Shown here: piece by piece, positions 17,219 through 26,408 of the stretch
Layout: each line of letters starts with the position of its first letter
Numbering within the stretch: position 1 is the stretch's first letter
DNA from: a virus
Virus record (IMG/VR): IMGVR_UViG_3300007512_000039
Location: 1-59,808 of that record
Direction: 5' to 3' (one strand)
DNA length: 59,808 bases
Made by a program: the position numbers and the translations under genes
The notes under the pieces: model-generated
Databases searched by the model: none
What the model was told of the DNA's origin: nothing
The model's input: the letters and a program-made list of their open reading frames with translations, nothing else

Positions 17219-18118
17219 ATGAGCAAGCACACCTCCCTCATCGATCAGGCCCTGGCACGCGCACGCGGTCAGGCCCTTCGCGGCGGCCTTTCCAAGACGG
17301 CTGCAGCTCCTGCTGACAACACCGTCGCCGGACTCGTCAAGGAGGCGAACGACGTCGCCTCCGCGATGGAGTTCGTGGCTCTCGATCAGGCCAACGACGG
17401 CACGGTCAAGGCCGCGCACCAGGTGGACATGATCCGCCGGTTCCTCAAGACCGGGGCGGGTCAGCCGGCCATGCTTCCGACTGAGGGCGGTGGGACGCAG
17501 AACGTCGCTCCGGCCTCCGGCAAGACCACGCTTCTGCCCGAAGGCGGCGGGAACGGTGGGCAGCCCCAGGAGCACGAGGCGGCCGCAGGCGGTCTGTCAC
17601 GTAGCGCGATGGAGCAGCCGGCTCCGGCGACGGCCCCGACCCACACGGCTCCGGCCTCGGGCGCGGGTGCTTCGAAGAAGGCCAGTCTCTTCGACATGAT
17701 GACAGCTCGCTTCGACCAGCCGGTGGGTGGACAGCCCAAGACGGCGGCCCATGGCGGTCCCATCGATCTTGAGGCCGAGGATGGCAAGCTGCCTCCGAAG
17801 CGCAAGAACGAGAACAGCAACATTGGCCTCCTTGAGAGCAACACCGCCCCGGTGAGTGCGACTCGTCGGCAGGCCAAGGCCCCGACCCGTGCCCGGCTGA
17901 AGAAGCTCTTCGCTGGTGCCAGCGACACGACCGGCGACCAGACCGCGAAGGCCATCTTCCCGCAGGCGTACGGTAAGGGCGGCCTCAAGGTCGCATCGTC
18001 CGGTGGCCAGACCAAGGAAGGCTCCGCCCGCGACTGGTCAGGGGTTTTCCTCGCTGCGAAGGACGGCAGCCTCGGGGAAGAGGCCCAGGCTTTCGCCAAC
18101 TACATCGAGCAGATGTGA
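17219..18118 (+). CDS. Probable scaffold-type protein, 299 aa
   Basis: A low-complexity Ala/Gly/Pro/Thr-rich protein with short helices at both ends. It carries LSKTAAAP, SKKASLFDMM, PKTAAHGG and LKVASSGG, copies of the recurrent motif. The length, disorder and place two to four genes before the major capsid fit a scaffold or internal head protein that the protease might process. No recognised domain. AGGGGA precedes the ATG. Confidence 0.65.
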   Translation: MSKHTSLIDQALARARGQALRGGLSKTAAAPADNTVAGLVKEANDVASAMEFVALDQANDGTVKAAHQVDMIRRFLKTGAGQPAMLPTEGGGTQNVAPASGKTTLLPEGGGNGGQPQEHEAAAGGLSRSAMEQPAPATAPTHTAPASGAGASKKASLFDMMTARFDQPVGGQPKTAAHGGPIDLEAEDGKLPPKRKNENSNIGLLESNTAPVSATRRQAKAPTRARLKKLFAGASDTTGDQTAKAIFPQAYGKGGLKVASSGGQTKEGSARDWSGVFLAAKDGSLGEEAQAFANYIEQM

Positions 18119-18133
18119 TCTGAGGTCTGACTA

Positions 18134-18427
18134 TTGAGCCTTCTTCACGCCTTGAACTCGCACCCCGGACGACGCATGTCGTCTCGTGGGCGTGCGCTTC
18201 AGAGCTTGAAGAAGGTTGGATCTTCAGGGCTTGAAGTGGCCGAGTCGATGGCCTTGGCGATGTTCGAAGGCTATGCTACGTCAAAGAGGGCTGAGGCAGA
18301 CGACTCTACCCACGAATCCGAAGACGACGCACGTCGCCGGAGGATCGGGGAGCTTCTGAGACGTCGCGCCCCGTCAGGCCTGTCCACAGGCTCTGCAGAG
18401 CCCACACCTCCTCGGAGCAACTCATGA
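18134..18427 (+). CDS. Unknown small protein, 97 aa
   Basis: The start is a TTG at 18134 with GAGG 8 bases upstream, and the stop overlaps the next ATG (ATGA). The N-terminal 50 residues could form an amphipathic helix with a hydrophobic face (VAESMALAMFEGYA). The C-terminal part is acidic then Arg-rich. Function unknown. Confidence 0.5.
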   Translation: MSLLHALNSHPGRRMSSRGRALQSLKKVGSSGLEVAESMALAMFEGYATSKRAEADDSTHESEDDARRRRIGELLRRRAPSGLSTGSAEPTPPRSNS

Positions 18428-18795
18428 ACGCACACGCCTCGGCAGTCGCCGCTCGAAGCGCGGTCACGATGCGGAAGCTCGCCTCTGCCCTCGAGCAGAA
18501 GGAGGCGGAGTGCGCCCAGCTCCAGGCGAAGGTCGCCGCCTACGAGCGGCGTGACCGGATCCACGATCTCGCCCGGCAGATGGATGAACGGGGTGTGAGC
18601 CCCGAGATGTCTTTCGACCAGAAGGTCGCGAGCATCAACCACCACTGCAAGACGGCAGGCGCGTTCGACACCCTCGAGACCGCCATCAAGCTCGCCGGCA
18701 CAGGCCGTGTCGAGTTGGCCACGGTCGACGACGAGACTCCGGTTCACGGAGCCAACCCCACCACCGATTTCCACAGCTTCCTCGTGAACGGTTAG
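18424..18795 (+). CDS. Unknown helical protein, 123 aa
   Basis: It starts with a coiled-coil-like helix (MRKLASALEQKEAECAQLQA) and has the repeated motif in RKLAS and QKVAS. Soluble, with no recognised domain. Translational coupling with the previous gene is likely. Its place shortly before the capsid gene suggests a head-assembly factor. Confidence 0.65.
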   Translation: MNAHASAVAARSAVTMRKLASALEQKEAECAQLQAKVAAYERRDRIHDLARQMDERGVSPEMSFDQKVASINHHCKTAGAFDTLETAIKLAGTGRVELATVDDETPVHGANPTTDFHSFLVNG

Positions 18796-18881
18796 TACTG
18801 CTCTGCAGTCCTTGACCGTCTCCCTCCAGTAGGGCAGGATCACAAGCAGGCCTTCACTCGTCTCCTCGGCAGAGGTTCCCG

Positions 18882-19421
18882 ATGCCCAAGTCCATGAACG
18901 TCTCCAACCCCGCGTACTCGCTGTGCTACGTCGAGGACCGGCCGTACACCGACGGAACGGGTGAGAGCTCGCTGAACCCGCTGAACCCGAGCTCCGATCG
19001 TCCGCTGGTGATGGGTGAGTGGCTGCAGCCTGCCGACATCTCGAACCGCCCACGCTGGCAGCGTGGCGGCGGCAACGGCGACGGCACCGGCTCTCCCACC
19101 GCGGCGGGGACGCTGGAGAACGAGGGTACGATCCCCGCCTTCCCGTACTTCATGGAGAAGGGTCGGTACGACGCGCAGGCCAGTAAGCTGGTCCACTGCA
19201 TCGTCGGTCCCTCCGGCTACTTCCTCCGCACCCAGCTCATCGACACCTCCAGCCTGTCCGTCGGCGATCAGCTGTCGGTGTGGGACTGGGACGGCCCGAC
19301 CGGCAAGAAGTACGGCGTCATCCGGCGCGTGCTGGGCCCCATCTCCTCGGGCTACTGCGTCGGCCGCGTGCACCGCATCCACGGCGACAACGACGTGACC
19401 GTCCAGGTCGGCGTCCAGTAG
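18882..19421 (+). CDS. Probable head decoration or stabilisation protein, 179 aa
   Basis: A soluble beta-rich protein directly before the major capsid gene. The middle is Gly/Asn-rich (RGGGNGDGTGSPTAAGT), and the C-terminal 80 residues look like a small beta barrel (GDQLSVWDWDGPTGKKYG, VGRVHRIHGDNDVTVQVGV). In many phages a decoration or cement protein occupies this position. The function is inferred from size, fold type and position. The ATG follows AGAGG. Confidence 0.65.
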   Translation: MPKSMNVSNPAYSLCYVEDRPYTDGTGESSLNPLNPSSDRPLVMGEWLQPADISNRPRWQRGGGNGDGTGSPTAAGTLENEGTIPAFPYFMEKGRYDAQASKLVHCIVGPSGYFLRTQLIDTSSLSVGDQLSVWDWDGPTGKKYGVIRRVLGPISSGYCVGRVHRIHGDNDVTVQVGVQ

Positions 19422-19497
19422 AGCAACCTCTACACCTTTTCCACTTCTCGAACCGTCTGGTTCCTGCACCATCTGAGTCCCTTCGAACGAGGAACCC

Positions 19498-20667
19498 ATG
19501 AACTGGCTCGACACCGACACCTACAGCAGCAGCGAGATCAACAGCGGTTTCGTCGAGCAGCTGGAGACCCAGGGCACGCACAAGACCGCCGCCGAGGGGC
19601 TGAACTTCATCCGTGACCGGATCCGCGAGGCTTCGTTCACGGACCTGGTCATCCCCAACAAGCGGGTGGTCCGCGGTGACCTGGAGCGCAGCGACAAGCA
19701 CGACACCCTCGTGAAGATCGTCGACATCGAGCCGGGCAGCCGGGCGATGCCGCTGACCTTCCGGGGCCAGCCGAAGTCCGAGTACATCTCGGGCAAGCGC
19801 TACGCCATCTCCTTCTACACCATCAGCTCCCTCCGCTTCGAGATCGTCGAGCAGGAGCTCATGGCGTACGAGATGCCGGTCACGCGGCTCATCGAGCGCA
19901 ACTCCCTCCGCGACATGGTCGAGGTCAAGGACCGCGAGTTCGTCCTCCACATCGAGTCTGCGGTGCAGGCGATGCAGGAAGAGGCCAACGGCGGCGCGGT
20001 GGCCTTCACCGCGGCCAACGTCGAGGCCGAGACGGTCCTCGAGGTGAGCAAGGTCAAGGGCGTCTTGGCCATGCAGGAGGACAGCTCCAACTTCACCGTG
20101 AAGGCCATCCAGCGGAAGGACATCGTCAAGATCCGCAAGCTGCTGAAGCGGATGATCCAGGACAGCAGCGGCAACGTGGTCCGGGCCGGTCGCCTGCGCC
20201 CCGCGTGCATGCTCGCCACCGAGAGCGACATCGACGAGCTGGACTCCTGGACCCACGAGGACATGGGCGACAAGAACCAGTCCGAGACGGCCATCAACGG
20301 CTGGGCCTACAACAAGGCCCTCGGCCTGAAGATGATCAAGACGATCAAGAACGACATCCTCCGCGAAGGCAACATCTACGTCTTCACCACGGCGGACTAC
20401 CTCGGTCGCAACTACACGCTCAACGACGTCAAGTTCTACATCGACAAGCAGGCCAACCGCATCTACTGGCAGGCCTGGATGGACATCGGGATGGGCATCG
20501 GGAACATCGCGTCCATCGTGAAGCTCGAGCTCTACTCCGGCTCCGTCACCGACAGCGCGACGACCTCCGGCTACACCGCGGCCATCCCGGTCGACGTCGA
20601 GGACATGGGCCAGCGGAATCATAAGGTCGACGAAGGATTGACCTACCCCGCTCTTCAGCTCCATTAG
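19498..20667 (+). CDS. Major capsid protein candidate, HK97-type
   Basis: At 389 residues it has the size of a major capsid protein and lies at the usual place after scaffold and decoration genes. The N-terminal arm is polar, followed by a segment like the extended loop (DIEPGSRAMPLTFRGQPKSE) and a long spine-type helix (NSLRDMVEVKDREFVLHIES). The later part alternates strands and helices (AINGWAYNKALGLKMIKTIK). Codon use is strongly GC-biased as in highly expressed genes. GAGGAA precedes the ATG and a strong hairpin follows at 20725. No other gene here fits the role better. Confidence 0.8.
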   Translation: MNWLDTDTYSSSEINSGFVEQLETQGTHKTAAEGLNFIRDRIREASFTDLVIPNKRVVRGDLERSDKHDTLVKIVDIEPGSRAMPLTFRGQPKSEYISGKRYAISFYTISSLRFEIVEQELMAYEMPVTRLIERNSLRDMVEVKDREFVLHIESAVQAMQEEANGGAVAFTAANVEAETVLEVSKVKGVLAMQEDSSNFTVKAIQRKDIVKIRKLLKRMIQDSSGNVVRAGRLRPACMLATESDIDELDSWTHEDMGDKNQSETAINGWAYNKALGLKMIKTIKNDILREGNIYVFTTADYLGRNYTLNDVKFYIDKQANRIYWQAWMDIGMGIGNIASIVKLELYSGSVTDSATTSGYTAAIPVDVEDMGQRNHKVDEGLTYPALQLH

Positions 20668-20724
20668 CAGAAGGCAGGTTCTACGCCTATTATGGGGTAG
20701 GGCTCGCCGGGTTAGCACCGAGAA

Positions 20725-20744
20725 GGTTCGCTGCAAAGCGAGCC
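20725..20744 (+). terminator. Terminator after the capsid gene
   Basis: GGTTCGCT and AGCGAGCC pair around a GCAA tetraloop, followed by TTCCGTGTTTGT. The hairpin separates the capsid gene from the HNH gene downstream. Confidence 0.65.
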
Positions 20745-20773
20745 TTCCGTGTTTGTGGTGTTATGGATAGGTC

Positions 20774-21712
20774 ATGCCCTACGCAGACCCTGATACCGCA
20801 CGCAAGAAGGCCCGAGAGTACACGAAGAGGCATCGGGCCAAGAAGAAGGCCGTCCCTGGCGCGTGCTCTACAGGTTGCGGTAAGCCTGCCGAGTCCGGCT
20901 TCAAGCGGTGTTCCGCCTGTCGAGAGTACATGCGGAACTACAAGAAGGGTGTCCGGAAAGGGCGGCCTACGAAGAGGAACTGTCGCGTTTGTGGGGAGCC
21001 TACGGGGAGTACGCGTACGAAGTGCGATTCCTGTCGGGTTCCTCAAGGGAAGAACCACCCGAACTACGAACAACGTCGTGCTCGAGAGAGGGAGCGGCGT
21101 GCTATTGCTTGGACGACCGTTCTTGAGCACTACGGCCCGGAATGTGTCTGTTGTGGGGAAACAGGGCGAGGCTTCCTCACGCTCGACCACATCGACGGGG
21201 AACGGCATGGTGCCGGAAAAGCAAACGGGCATCAGCTCCATGGGTGGCTCATACGCAACGACTTCCCGCCCGGCTTCCGCATCCTCTGCTACAACTGCAA
21301 CAGCTCCCTCGGCTTTCGAGGCTACTGCCCTCATGGATCTCTCACGCAGGTCAAGAGGGTCGGTCGACCCTCGCAGGGGAAGATGTCACCGGAAGCGTTG
21401 AAGGCTGTGCGTAGACGCCGTGCCGTACACAAGATGGCAGCCTTCGAAGCCTACGGCGGTGCCCGGTGTGCCTGCTGCGGGGAGGAGCAGATAGAGTTCC
21501 TCACCCTCGATCATACGAATGATGACGGAGCAGCGCAGCGTAAGGCTCTCACTGGGAAGAACTTAGGAGGTACCGCAGCCTTCTATGCCTGGCTCAAGAA
21601 GAACGATTACCCCCAGGACCTGGGCCTTGCCGTAGCTTGTATGAACTGTAATGCTGGCCGCGATCGGGCAGGAGGCGTCTGCCCTCACCAGCGCCCGACT
21701 CCTTCGGCTTGA
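20774..21712 (+). CDS. Free-standing endonuclease with two HNH-type domains, 312 aa
   Basis: Two similar zinc/HNH modules follow each other. The first has CVCCGETGRGFLTLDHIDGE, then ILCYNCNSSLG; the second has CACCGEEQIEFLTLDHTNDD, then ACMNCNAGRDRAG. Each ends GxCPH. The N-terminal third is basic with extra Cys pairs (CSTGCGKP, CRVCGEP, CDSC). Such genes are usually homing or nicking endonucleases that spread between phages and do not build the particle. Its place just after the capsid terminator fits an inserted mobile gene. No good ribosome site is seen. Confidence 0.85.
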   Translation: MPYADPDTARKKAREYTKRHRAKKKAVPGACSTGCGKPAESGFKRCSACREYMRNYKKGVRKGRPTKRNCRVCGEPTGSTRTKCDSCRVPQGKNHPNYEQRRARERERRAIAWTTVLEHYGPECVCCGETGRGFLTLDHIDGERHGAGKANGHQLHGWLIRNDFPPGFRILCYNCNSSLGFRGYCPHGSLTQVKRVGRPSQGKMSPEALKAVRRRRAVHKMAAFEAYGGARCACCGEEQIEFLTLDHTNDDGAAQRKALTGKNLGGTAAFYAWLKKNDYPQDLGLAVACMNCNAGRDRAGGVCPHQRPTPSA

Positions 21713-21730
21713 TGGGATATAGTGGACAGC

Positions 21731-22420
21731 ATGGCGTACGTTCTCATCAATGCCGCTCGCGACCGGACTCTGGAGAAGCGCAGGAAGCGTCATCCGGGTC
21801 GGTTGTGTCGGCGGCCCTTGATCGACGGAGAGAAGCTCGTCGGCAATCGCAGGTACACGAAGCAGGAGATCTCTCCGCGATGTGCGCTGGAGATCGACCG
21901 ACACGTGCGCTGGGGCAACGTCCGCTTCCGTCAGGCCTTCGGCATGTGCAACGACGTCGACATCCGCAAGCTCTTCCCGGAGGCGTTTACCGTCCCCGAG
22001 CCCGGTCCTTCCCTCGGTGAGGCAGTGCTCAAGACGGTGAAGGAGCAGTTGGTCTCTGAGCCCGCCCCGGTAGTGTCAGTCACCCGGTGCGATCCCGAGG
22101 ACAACCTGCCCCTCGACACAGGTGCCCTGGAAGATGGGGTCACAATCCTTGGGCCTGATGATGAGGATGGCTTGAAAGAGGCTGCATCCTTGTTCGAGCC
22201 TGAGATGGAGGAAGAGCCTTCCGATCCTGTGGAGGAAGAGTTCCTCATGTCTCTCCGCAACGAGGATCTTCGAGGCGTGTTGTCCATCCTCGGCGGCAAG
22301 GGCAAGGGGAAGAGCAAGGCCACCCTCGTCTCTGACATTCGAACGGCCTATGCTTCGTCTGAGCTCGATCCTGTGCAACGGCGCCGGGCCGAGGAACGCC
22401 TGGTCGAACTGGAGAACTGA
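21731..22420 (+). CDS. Unknown protein with SAP-like C-terminal motif, 229 aa
   Basis: The ATG at 21731 is chosen; a GTG at 21722 is possible. The N-terminal half is basic. The middle is very acidic (EPEMEEEPSDPVEEEF). The C-terminus (LRNEDLRGVLSILGGKGKGK, then SKATLVSDI) looks like a helix-extended-helix SAP or Rho-N type motif. The next gene carries a similar motif. A neck or head-closure role is possible. TATAGT at 21718-21723 may be part of a promoter. Confidence 0.65.
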   Translation: MAYVLINAARDRTLEKRRKRHPGRLCRRPLIDGEKLVGNRRYTKQEISPRCALEIDRHVRWGNVRFRQAFGMCNDVDIRKLFPEAFTVPEPGPSLGEAVLKTVKEQLVSEPAPVVSVTRCDPEDNLPLDTGALEDGVTILGPDDEDGLKEAASLFEPEMEEEPSDPVEEEFLMSLRNEDLRGVLSILGGKGKGKSKATLVSDIRTAYASSELDPVQRRRAEERLVELEN

Positions 22421-22899
22421 TGATTCAGGTCCACAACATCTCCGACCGCTCCAACACGGACTGCCGTCCTGCGGCCATCCTCATCGGCGGTCGGAAGCTC
22501 CGGCCTGGCAAGTCGGCACAGGTCGACCGCTCGGCCATCAAGCAGAAGCATCTGCGGCTTCATGGTACGCAGCTCTGGTTCGGAGCACTGCCGTCGTACT
22601 TCAAGGCCACTTCGCAGCGAGCTCTCAAGGCCATCGCTCGCAACACGGCGCAGCTCGCCGAGCCGGTGGATGTGTCCACCCTCGAAGGCCTCCGCGAGCA
22701 TCTCAATGGCCTGAAGCTCTCTGAGCTCTCCCAGATGGGTCAGGAGATGGGCATCGGCATCGGCCGTCAGCTCTCGAAGCCGGCCCTCATCGCACGAATC
22801 TCCCGCCTCGTCATCAAGAAGCAGAAGGAGGCTGCGGCACGTGCTGCTGCTGAAGCCGCTGCGTCGGAGGCTCCCGAGGCCGCTCCCGCTTCCGAGTAG
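22420..22899 (+). CDS. Unknown protein with SAP/HeH-like motif, 159 aa
   Basis: The ATG overlaps the previous stop. The N-terminal half is a small beta-rich domain (AAILIGGRKLRPGKSAQVD). The C-terminal part has LKLSELSQMGQEMGIGIGRQ followed by SKPALIARI, a helix-extended-helix pattern, then an Ala/Glu-rich tail. A virion or head-tail connector role is likely from context. Confidence 0.65.
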   Translation: MIQVHNISDRSNTDCRPAAILIGGRKLRPGKSAQVDRSAIKQKHLRLHGTQLWFGALPSYFKATSQRALKAIARNTAQLAEPVDVSTLEGLREHLNGLKLSELSQMGQEMGIGIGRQLSKPALIARISRLVIKKQKEAAARAAAEAAASEAPEAAPASE

Positions 22900-22906
22900 G
22901 TGACGT

Positions 22907-23422
22907 ATGTCCATCGCAGACGACAGCATCTGGTCTGCCACTCCGATTCCTTCGGCCACAGCCAGGATGAACGAGATGGTGGCCTACGTGCGGATGTACC
23001 TTCGGGACTTCGTACAGCTGAATCGTCTCATTCAAGGCTATGAGAGTTCGCCTCGCCAGATCGCATGGGCTCTCATCGATGCCCTTGACGACTGGAACTC
23101 TACGCCGCCCTTCCTGGGCACGACCACGATCATGAACTTCCCTTCCCGACATCTCCTGTGTCGGGGTGCGACCATTACGTTGTTGGAGGGGATCGCTCTC
23201 CTTCAAATGCGGAACCAGCTCTCATTCTCCGACAACGGAGTGACTGTGTCGGTGTCGGATAAGGCTCCGATGATCATGCAGTGGCTCTCGATGGCGAAGG
23301 CGAGCTATGAACAGAAGAAGGCCGCCTTCAAGTCGTCGCAGAACATCGAGATGGCGATGGACGGAGGCGGAGCGTTCTCGGAGTACTTCACGATCTCCGG
23401 CCTGTACCTGACCGAGCTCTGA
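22907..23422 (+). CDS. Probable neck or head-completion protein, 171 aa
   Basis: A soluble protein with an N-terminal helical domain (MNEMVAYVRMYLRDFVQLNR) and a C-terminal part reading SDNGVTVSVSDKAPMIMQWL, then a long helix and SEYFTISGLYL. I recall similar proteins in other large myophages, where they lie near neck genes, but the exact role is not known to me. AGGTGACG precedes the ATG. Confidence 0.65.
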   Translation: MSIADDSIWSATPIPSATARMNEMVAYVRMYLRDFVQLNRLIQGYESSPRQIAWALIDALDDWNSTPPFLGTTTIMNFPSRHLLCRGATITLLEGIALLQMRNQLSFSDNGVTVSVSDKAPMIMQWLSMAKASYEQKKAAFKSSQNIEMAMDGGGAFSEYFTISGLYLTEL

Positions 23423-23429
23423 GGTTTCG

Positions 23430-25124
23430 ATGGACTGGCAAGCCCCAACCACCTTCGAGCGTCAGGCTGCGGCTGCAGAGCTGTGGATGGAGCTCACAGG
23501 CCGTAGCAAGCTCGCCAACACTCTTGTCGCCGATGAGGCGATGGAGAAGTGGGCCAACGTCATGCGAGTTGGCCAAGAGTTGGCGGAAGGTGGTGTCAAG
23601 GCATTGACAGGAAGTGCCAAGAAGGTACCTGCGATCCGTTCGATGCCTGCTGCGAATCGCTCACCTGTAGGGCCGTCTGGGAAGCCGCGACGACCTCCTG
23701 GGCGTCGAGGCCGTGGAGCGAGGGCCACTGTGCCGGCGCATCCAGCGGTACCACCACAGCCAGGGATCAGGGGTGCTCCGCCGCCGAAGGGTCCTGTCGG
23801 ACAAACGCCTTTGCAGCAGGCCGCTGGTGGTAGTGCGCGGTCTGCTCCCACACTTCGGCCTGCCCCAGCGGCTCCTGCTCCTGCTCCGGCCCCAAGAGAG
23901 GCACCAGCCCTGACTCCCCACACGATCTCAACCCATCGCAATGTAGACCGAGTCGCAGCACGAGTGAGGGCACGAGTCGCGGCGAAGCAGCCGGCTGCCG
24001 CTCCCAAGCCGCAACGACGTACGTTGCATGATGTCAAGAAGCAGGGTCCGTCGCAGAATGCTGTAGCTCGTGCAAAGGCGGAGGGCGCTTCGGCAGAGAG
24101 GAGTCGGGCTGCCACGGCTCGGATGAGGGCTGCCAATCGAGCTTCTGACGGAAGGGCCGCAGCACCTACGGGGCCGGCACCTCCGACTCGAGGAGAGGTA
24201 GCCCTGGCTCAGCGTCTTCGGCAGATGCGAGAGGCTCAGCCGACTCCGGGAGAGGTTCGTCTTTATCAGGCCTTGAAGGCTCGGCAGGCTACTCCTCCTC
24301 CGGCCCCGGCGCAGCCCGTCGCATGGGCAGGTAAAGGTAAGGGCCCTCCTGGTACGGATGTGGTAGCTCCGGCTCAGTCCATGGCACGACCGGCCACGGC
24401 CACTCCTGCGGGAGCTCCCCCTCCCGCAGCGAAGCCTGCGGCTCCCGCGACAGTCCAAGAGACGGTCAAGCAGAGGCCTGCCACTCCGGCACAGACCACT
24501 CCTGCAGAGGGTGCTACGCCTACTGGCGAAGCTGCTCCGTCAATGGGAGACCGTGCCAACCAGGCAGATTCCTGGCTGGGACGTCGTGTGGATGATCTCG
24601 TAGGAGACAATCGCGGACTGGATAAGCTCCGCGGAGACCTCGCGGCTGCGAAGACTCCCAAAGCGAAGGCCGAGATTCAGCAGCAGATCGAGGCGGCGAA
24701 CCGTGCACGCGGCCTGACTCGTGGCGTAGCCGGCACGGCGGCCGTAGGCGGAGTCGGCTCCTTCCTTCTCTCGGACAAGCAGGGGTCGGCCAAGCTCAAG
24801 GGAGGCCTGACAGGTGCGGCCCTCCTCGGAACCGGCATGGGCCTCTCGTCCTACCGCAACTTCCGTCCAGGCCGTACCGGGAGGTCTCGGGCGCAGCTTG
24901 AGCGGGAGCATCAGCTCGCACAGATCGATGAGTTCATGAGTGATCCGTCGACCCAGAGCCTTCCTGCCGTGCATCAGATGCGGGAGAAGTACCATCGGCT
25001 CATGGCCGACATGGAACGCGAAGGGGCCAAGTCCCCGGCCTCGATGGCCGCCGCCCGCTCTGTGCCCGGCCTCCTGACAGGGGCATACCTCGGTGCGAAG
25101 TTCGGCCCGAAGCTCTTGAAGTGA
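23430..25124 (+). CDS. Large Pro/Ala-rich protein with Gly-zipper C-terminus, 564 aa
   Basis: The first 50 residues are helical and include RSKLANTL. Residues 60-390 are Pro/Ala/Arg-rich low-complexity sequence and probably disordered. Near residue 440 a glycine-rich hydrophobic stretch appears (GVAGTAAVGGVGSFLL), then GGLTGAALLGTGMGLSSY, and a third near the end (GLLTGAYLGAKFGPKLL). Such segments could span or disturb a membrane. It may be ejected or be an internal virion protein. No family recognised. Confidence 0.6.
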   Translation: MDWQAPTTFERQAAAAELWMELTGRSKLANTLVADEAMEKWANVMRVGQELAEGGVKALTGSAKKVPAIRSMPAANRSPVGPSGKPRRPPGRRGRGARATVPAHPAVPPQPGIRGAPPPKGPVGQTPLQQAAGGSARSAPTLRPAPAAPAPAPAPREAPALTPHTISTHRNVDRVAARVRARVAAKQPAAAPKPQRRTLHDVKKQGPSQNAVARAKAEGASAERSRAATARMRAANRASDGRAAAPTGPAPPTRGEVALAQRLRQMREAQPTPGEVRLYQALKARQATPPPAPAQPVAWAGKGKGPPGTDVVAPAQSMARPATATPAGAPPPAAKPAAPATVQETVKQRPATPAQTTPAEGATPTGEAAPSMGDRANQADSWLGRRVDDLVGDNRGLDKLRGDLAAAKTPKAKAEIQQQIEAANRARGLTRGVAGTAAVGGVGSFLLSDKQGSAKLKGGLTGAALLGTGMGLSSYRNFRPGRTGRSRAQLEREHQLAQIDEFMSDPSTQSLPAVHQMREKYHRLMADMEREGAKSPASMAAARSVPGLLTGAYLGAKFGPKLLK

Positions 25125-25128
25125 CCCC

Positions 25129-26016
25129 ATGATCACCCTTCGCAACGTGAGGGTGACCGGCTTCAGCAGGTCGTACTACGACGTGTACTGGGAGGTCGCC
25201 CCAACGACCTCCGACCTGCAAGAGTACGAGTTCTACGTCGAACGGTCTGAGGCAGAGGCCGGACCTTTCCAGGAGATTGCCGGACCGCTCATCGACCGGT
25301 TCCATCTCCGGGACAACGACGTTCCACTCATCTCCAGCATGCGGACGCTCTTCTACCGCATCAAGGTCCGGCACCCTATGTCGGGCAAGGTGGAGTACTC
25401 CGAGACCGTAGATAGGTGGGGCCAGGCACCGCTCATCGCGCAGGAGATCATCCGCCTCGAGACTCTCCTCTTCCAGGAGTTCAATGGCCGTACCTGTTGG
25501 ACATTTCCCAGGCGAACCTTTGGGCAGCGATGCCCTCAGTGCTGGGATCACGTCATGCAGAAGTGTCGTGATGACCAGTGTCCTACATGCTTCAAGACAG
25601 GGTTCTCCGGCGGGTACCACTACCCGGTACAGTTCTTTGGACAGATCGATGAGGCAGAGCTCCAATCAGAGATCACGCTCCATGATCACCATGCGCAGAA
25701 GCACTTCCGTCTTCGGTGTCCAGCTTCTCCGGAACTGAAGCCCGATGACCTTCTTATCGACTACAAGAACCGACGTATGAAGGCTGTCAAGATCGGAGGC
25801 ACCTCTCATCTTGGGGTCCGTGTACGGCAGGAAATCACCCTTGTGCTTCTACAGCCAGGCAGTATCGAGGATGCAGTGCCTTTGAAGGTCGATGCGGAGA
25901 CGCTACAGACTGTAGGGTGGCGGAACTACATCAATCCCCACAACGTGGAAGCAATCACGCAAGGACCGTTCGACGACGGTATGGATTTCCTCCTCGGAAG
26001 GTTCGGACACCGATGA
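25129..26016 (+). CDS. Probable neck/connector protein with zinc motif, 295 aa
   Basis: The N-terminal 100 residues resemble a fibronectin-III-like beta domain (DVYWEVAPTTSDLQEYEFYV). A zinc-type cluster follows: RCPQCWDHVMQKC and CPTCFKTGFSGGYHYP. The C-terminal half is beta-rich. Proteins with this layout occur in other large myophages near neck genes, by my recollection, so a head-tail joining or baseplate role is suggested. The next gene overlaps by four bases. Confidence 0.65.
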   Translation: MITLRNVRVTGFSRSYYDVYWEVAPTTSDLQEYEFYVERSEAEAGPFQEIAGPLIDRFHLRDNDVPLISSMRTLFYRIKVRHPMSGKVEYSETVDRWGQAPLIAQEIIRLETLLFQEFNGRTCWTFPRRTFGQRCPQCWDHVMQKCRDDQCPTCFKTGFSGGYHYPVQFFGQIDEAELQSEITLHDHHAQKHFRLRCPASPELKPDDLLIDYKNRRMKAVKIGGTSHLGVRVRQEITLVLLQPGSIEDAVPLKVDAETLQTVGWRNYINPHNVEAITQGPFDDGMDFLLGRFGHR

Positions 26017-26399
26017 CCCAGCGACAGGAAACCAGAGACCTCAGTACGGTTCCGTGGAAGACTCTGGCCGGGAACATCCTGGGTGTGACCGGTGCTCACG
26101 CTCTTGGGTACGCATCGGCAGGAGCCCTCGCCAATGTCTATGCCCGCTCCCGCTTCGGCCGTAAGTTCAGGCAGCTCCCGCCTGCCCGTCAGCAGCGAAT
26201 CATGCAGTCCTTCGTCAGCCTGGCAGGCACCGGAGCGACGATGGCAGGAACCCTTGCCTCGTATGCGGGGAAGATGCGGACTGCCGAAGAGCAGGCACGT
26301 CTTCAAGAGCTGAAGCGTCTTCAAGGCTTGAAGGAGCAGGGAAGCCCGAAGGTGGCGAGTGTCGCGGAGGCGTACATCTATGCGCTGAAGCGCTTGTAG
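26013..26399 (+). CDS. Small membrane-associated protein, 128 aa
   Basis: The ATG overlaps the previous stop (ATGA). Two hydrophobic Gly/Ala-rich segments lie at about residues 18-36 (ILGVTGAHALGYASAGALA) and 66-86 (FVSLAGTGATMAGTLASYAG). The C-terminus is a charged helix ending with PKVASVAEAY, a copy of the head-protein motif. Function unknown. Confidence 0.6.
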   Translation: MTQRQETRDLSTVPWKTLAGNILGVTGAHALGYASAGALANVYARSRFGRKFRQLPPARQQRIMQSFVSLAGTGATMAGTLASYAGKMRTAEEQARLQELKRLQGLKEQGSPKVASVAEAYIYALKRL

Positions 26400-26408
26400 G
26401 AGGCGTCC

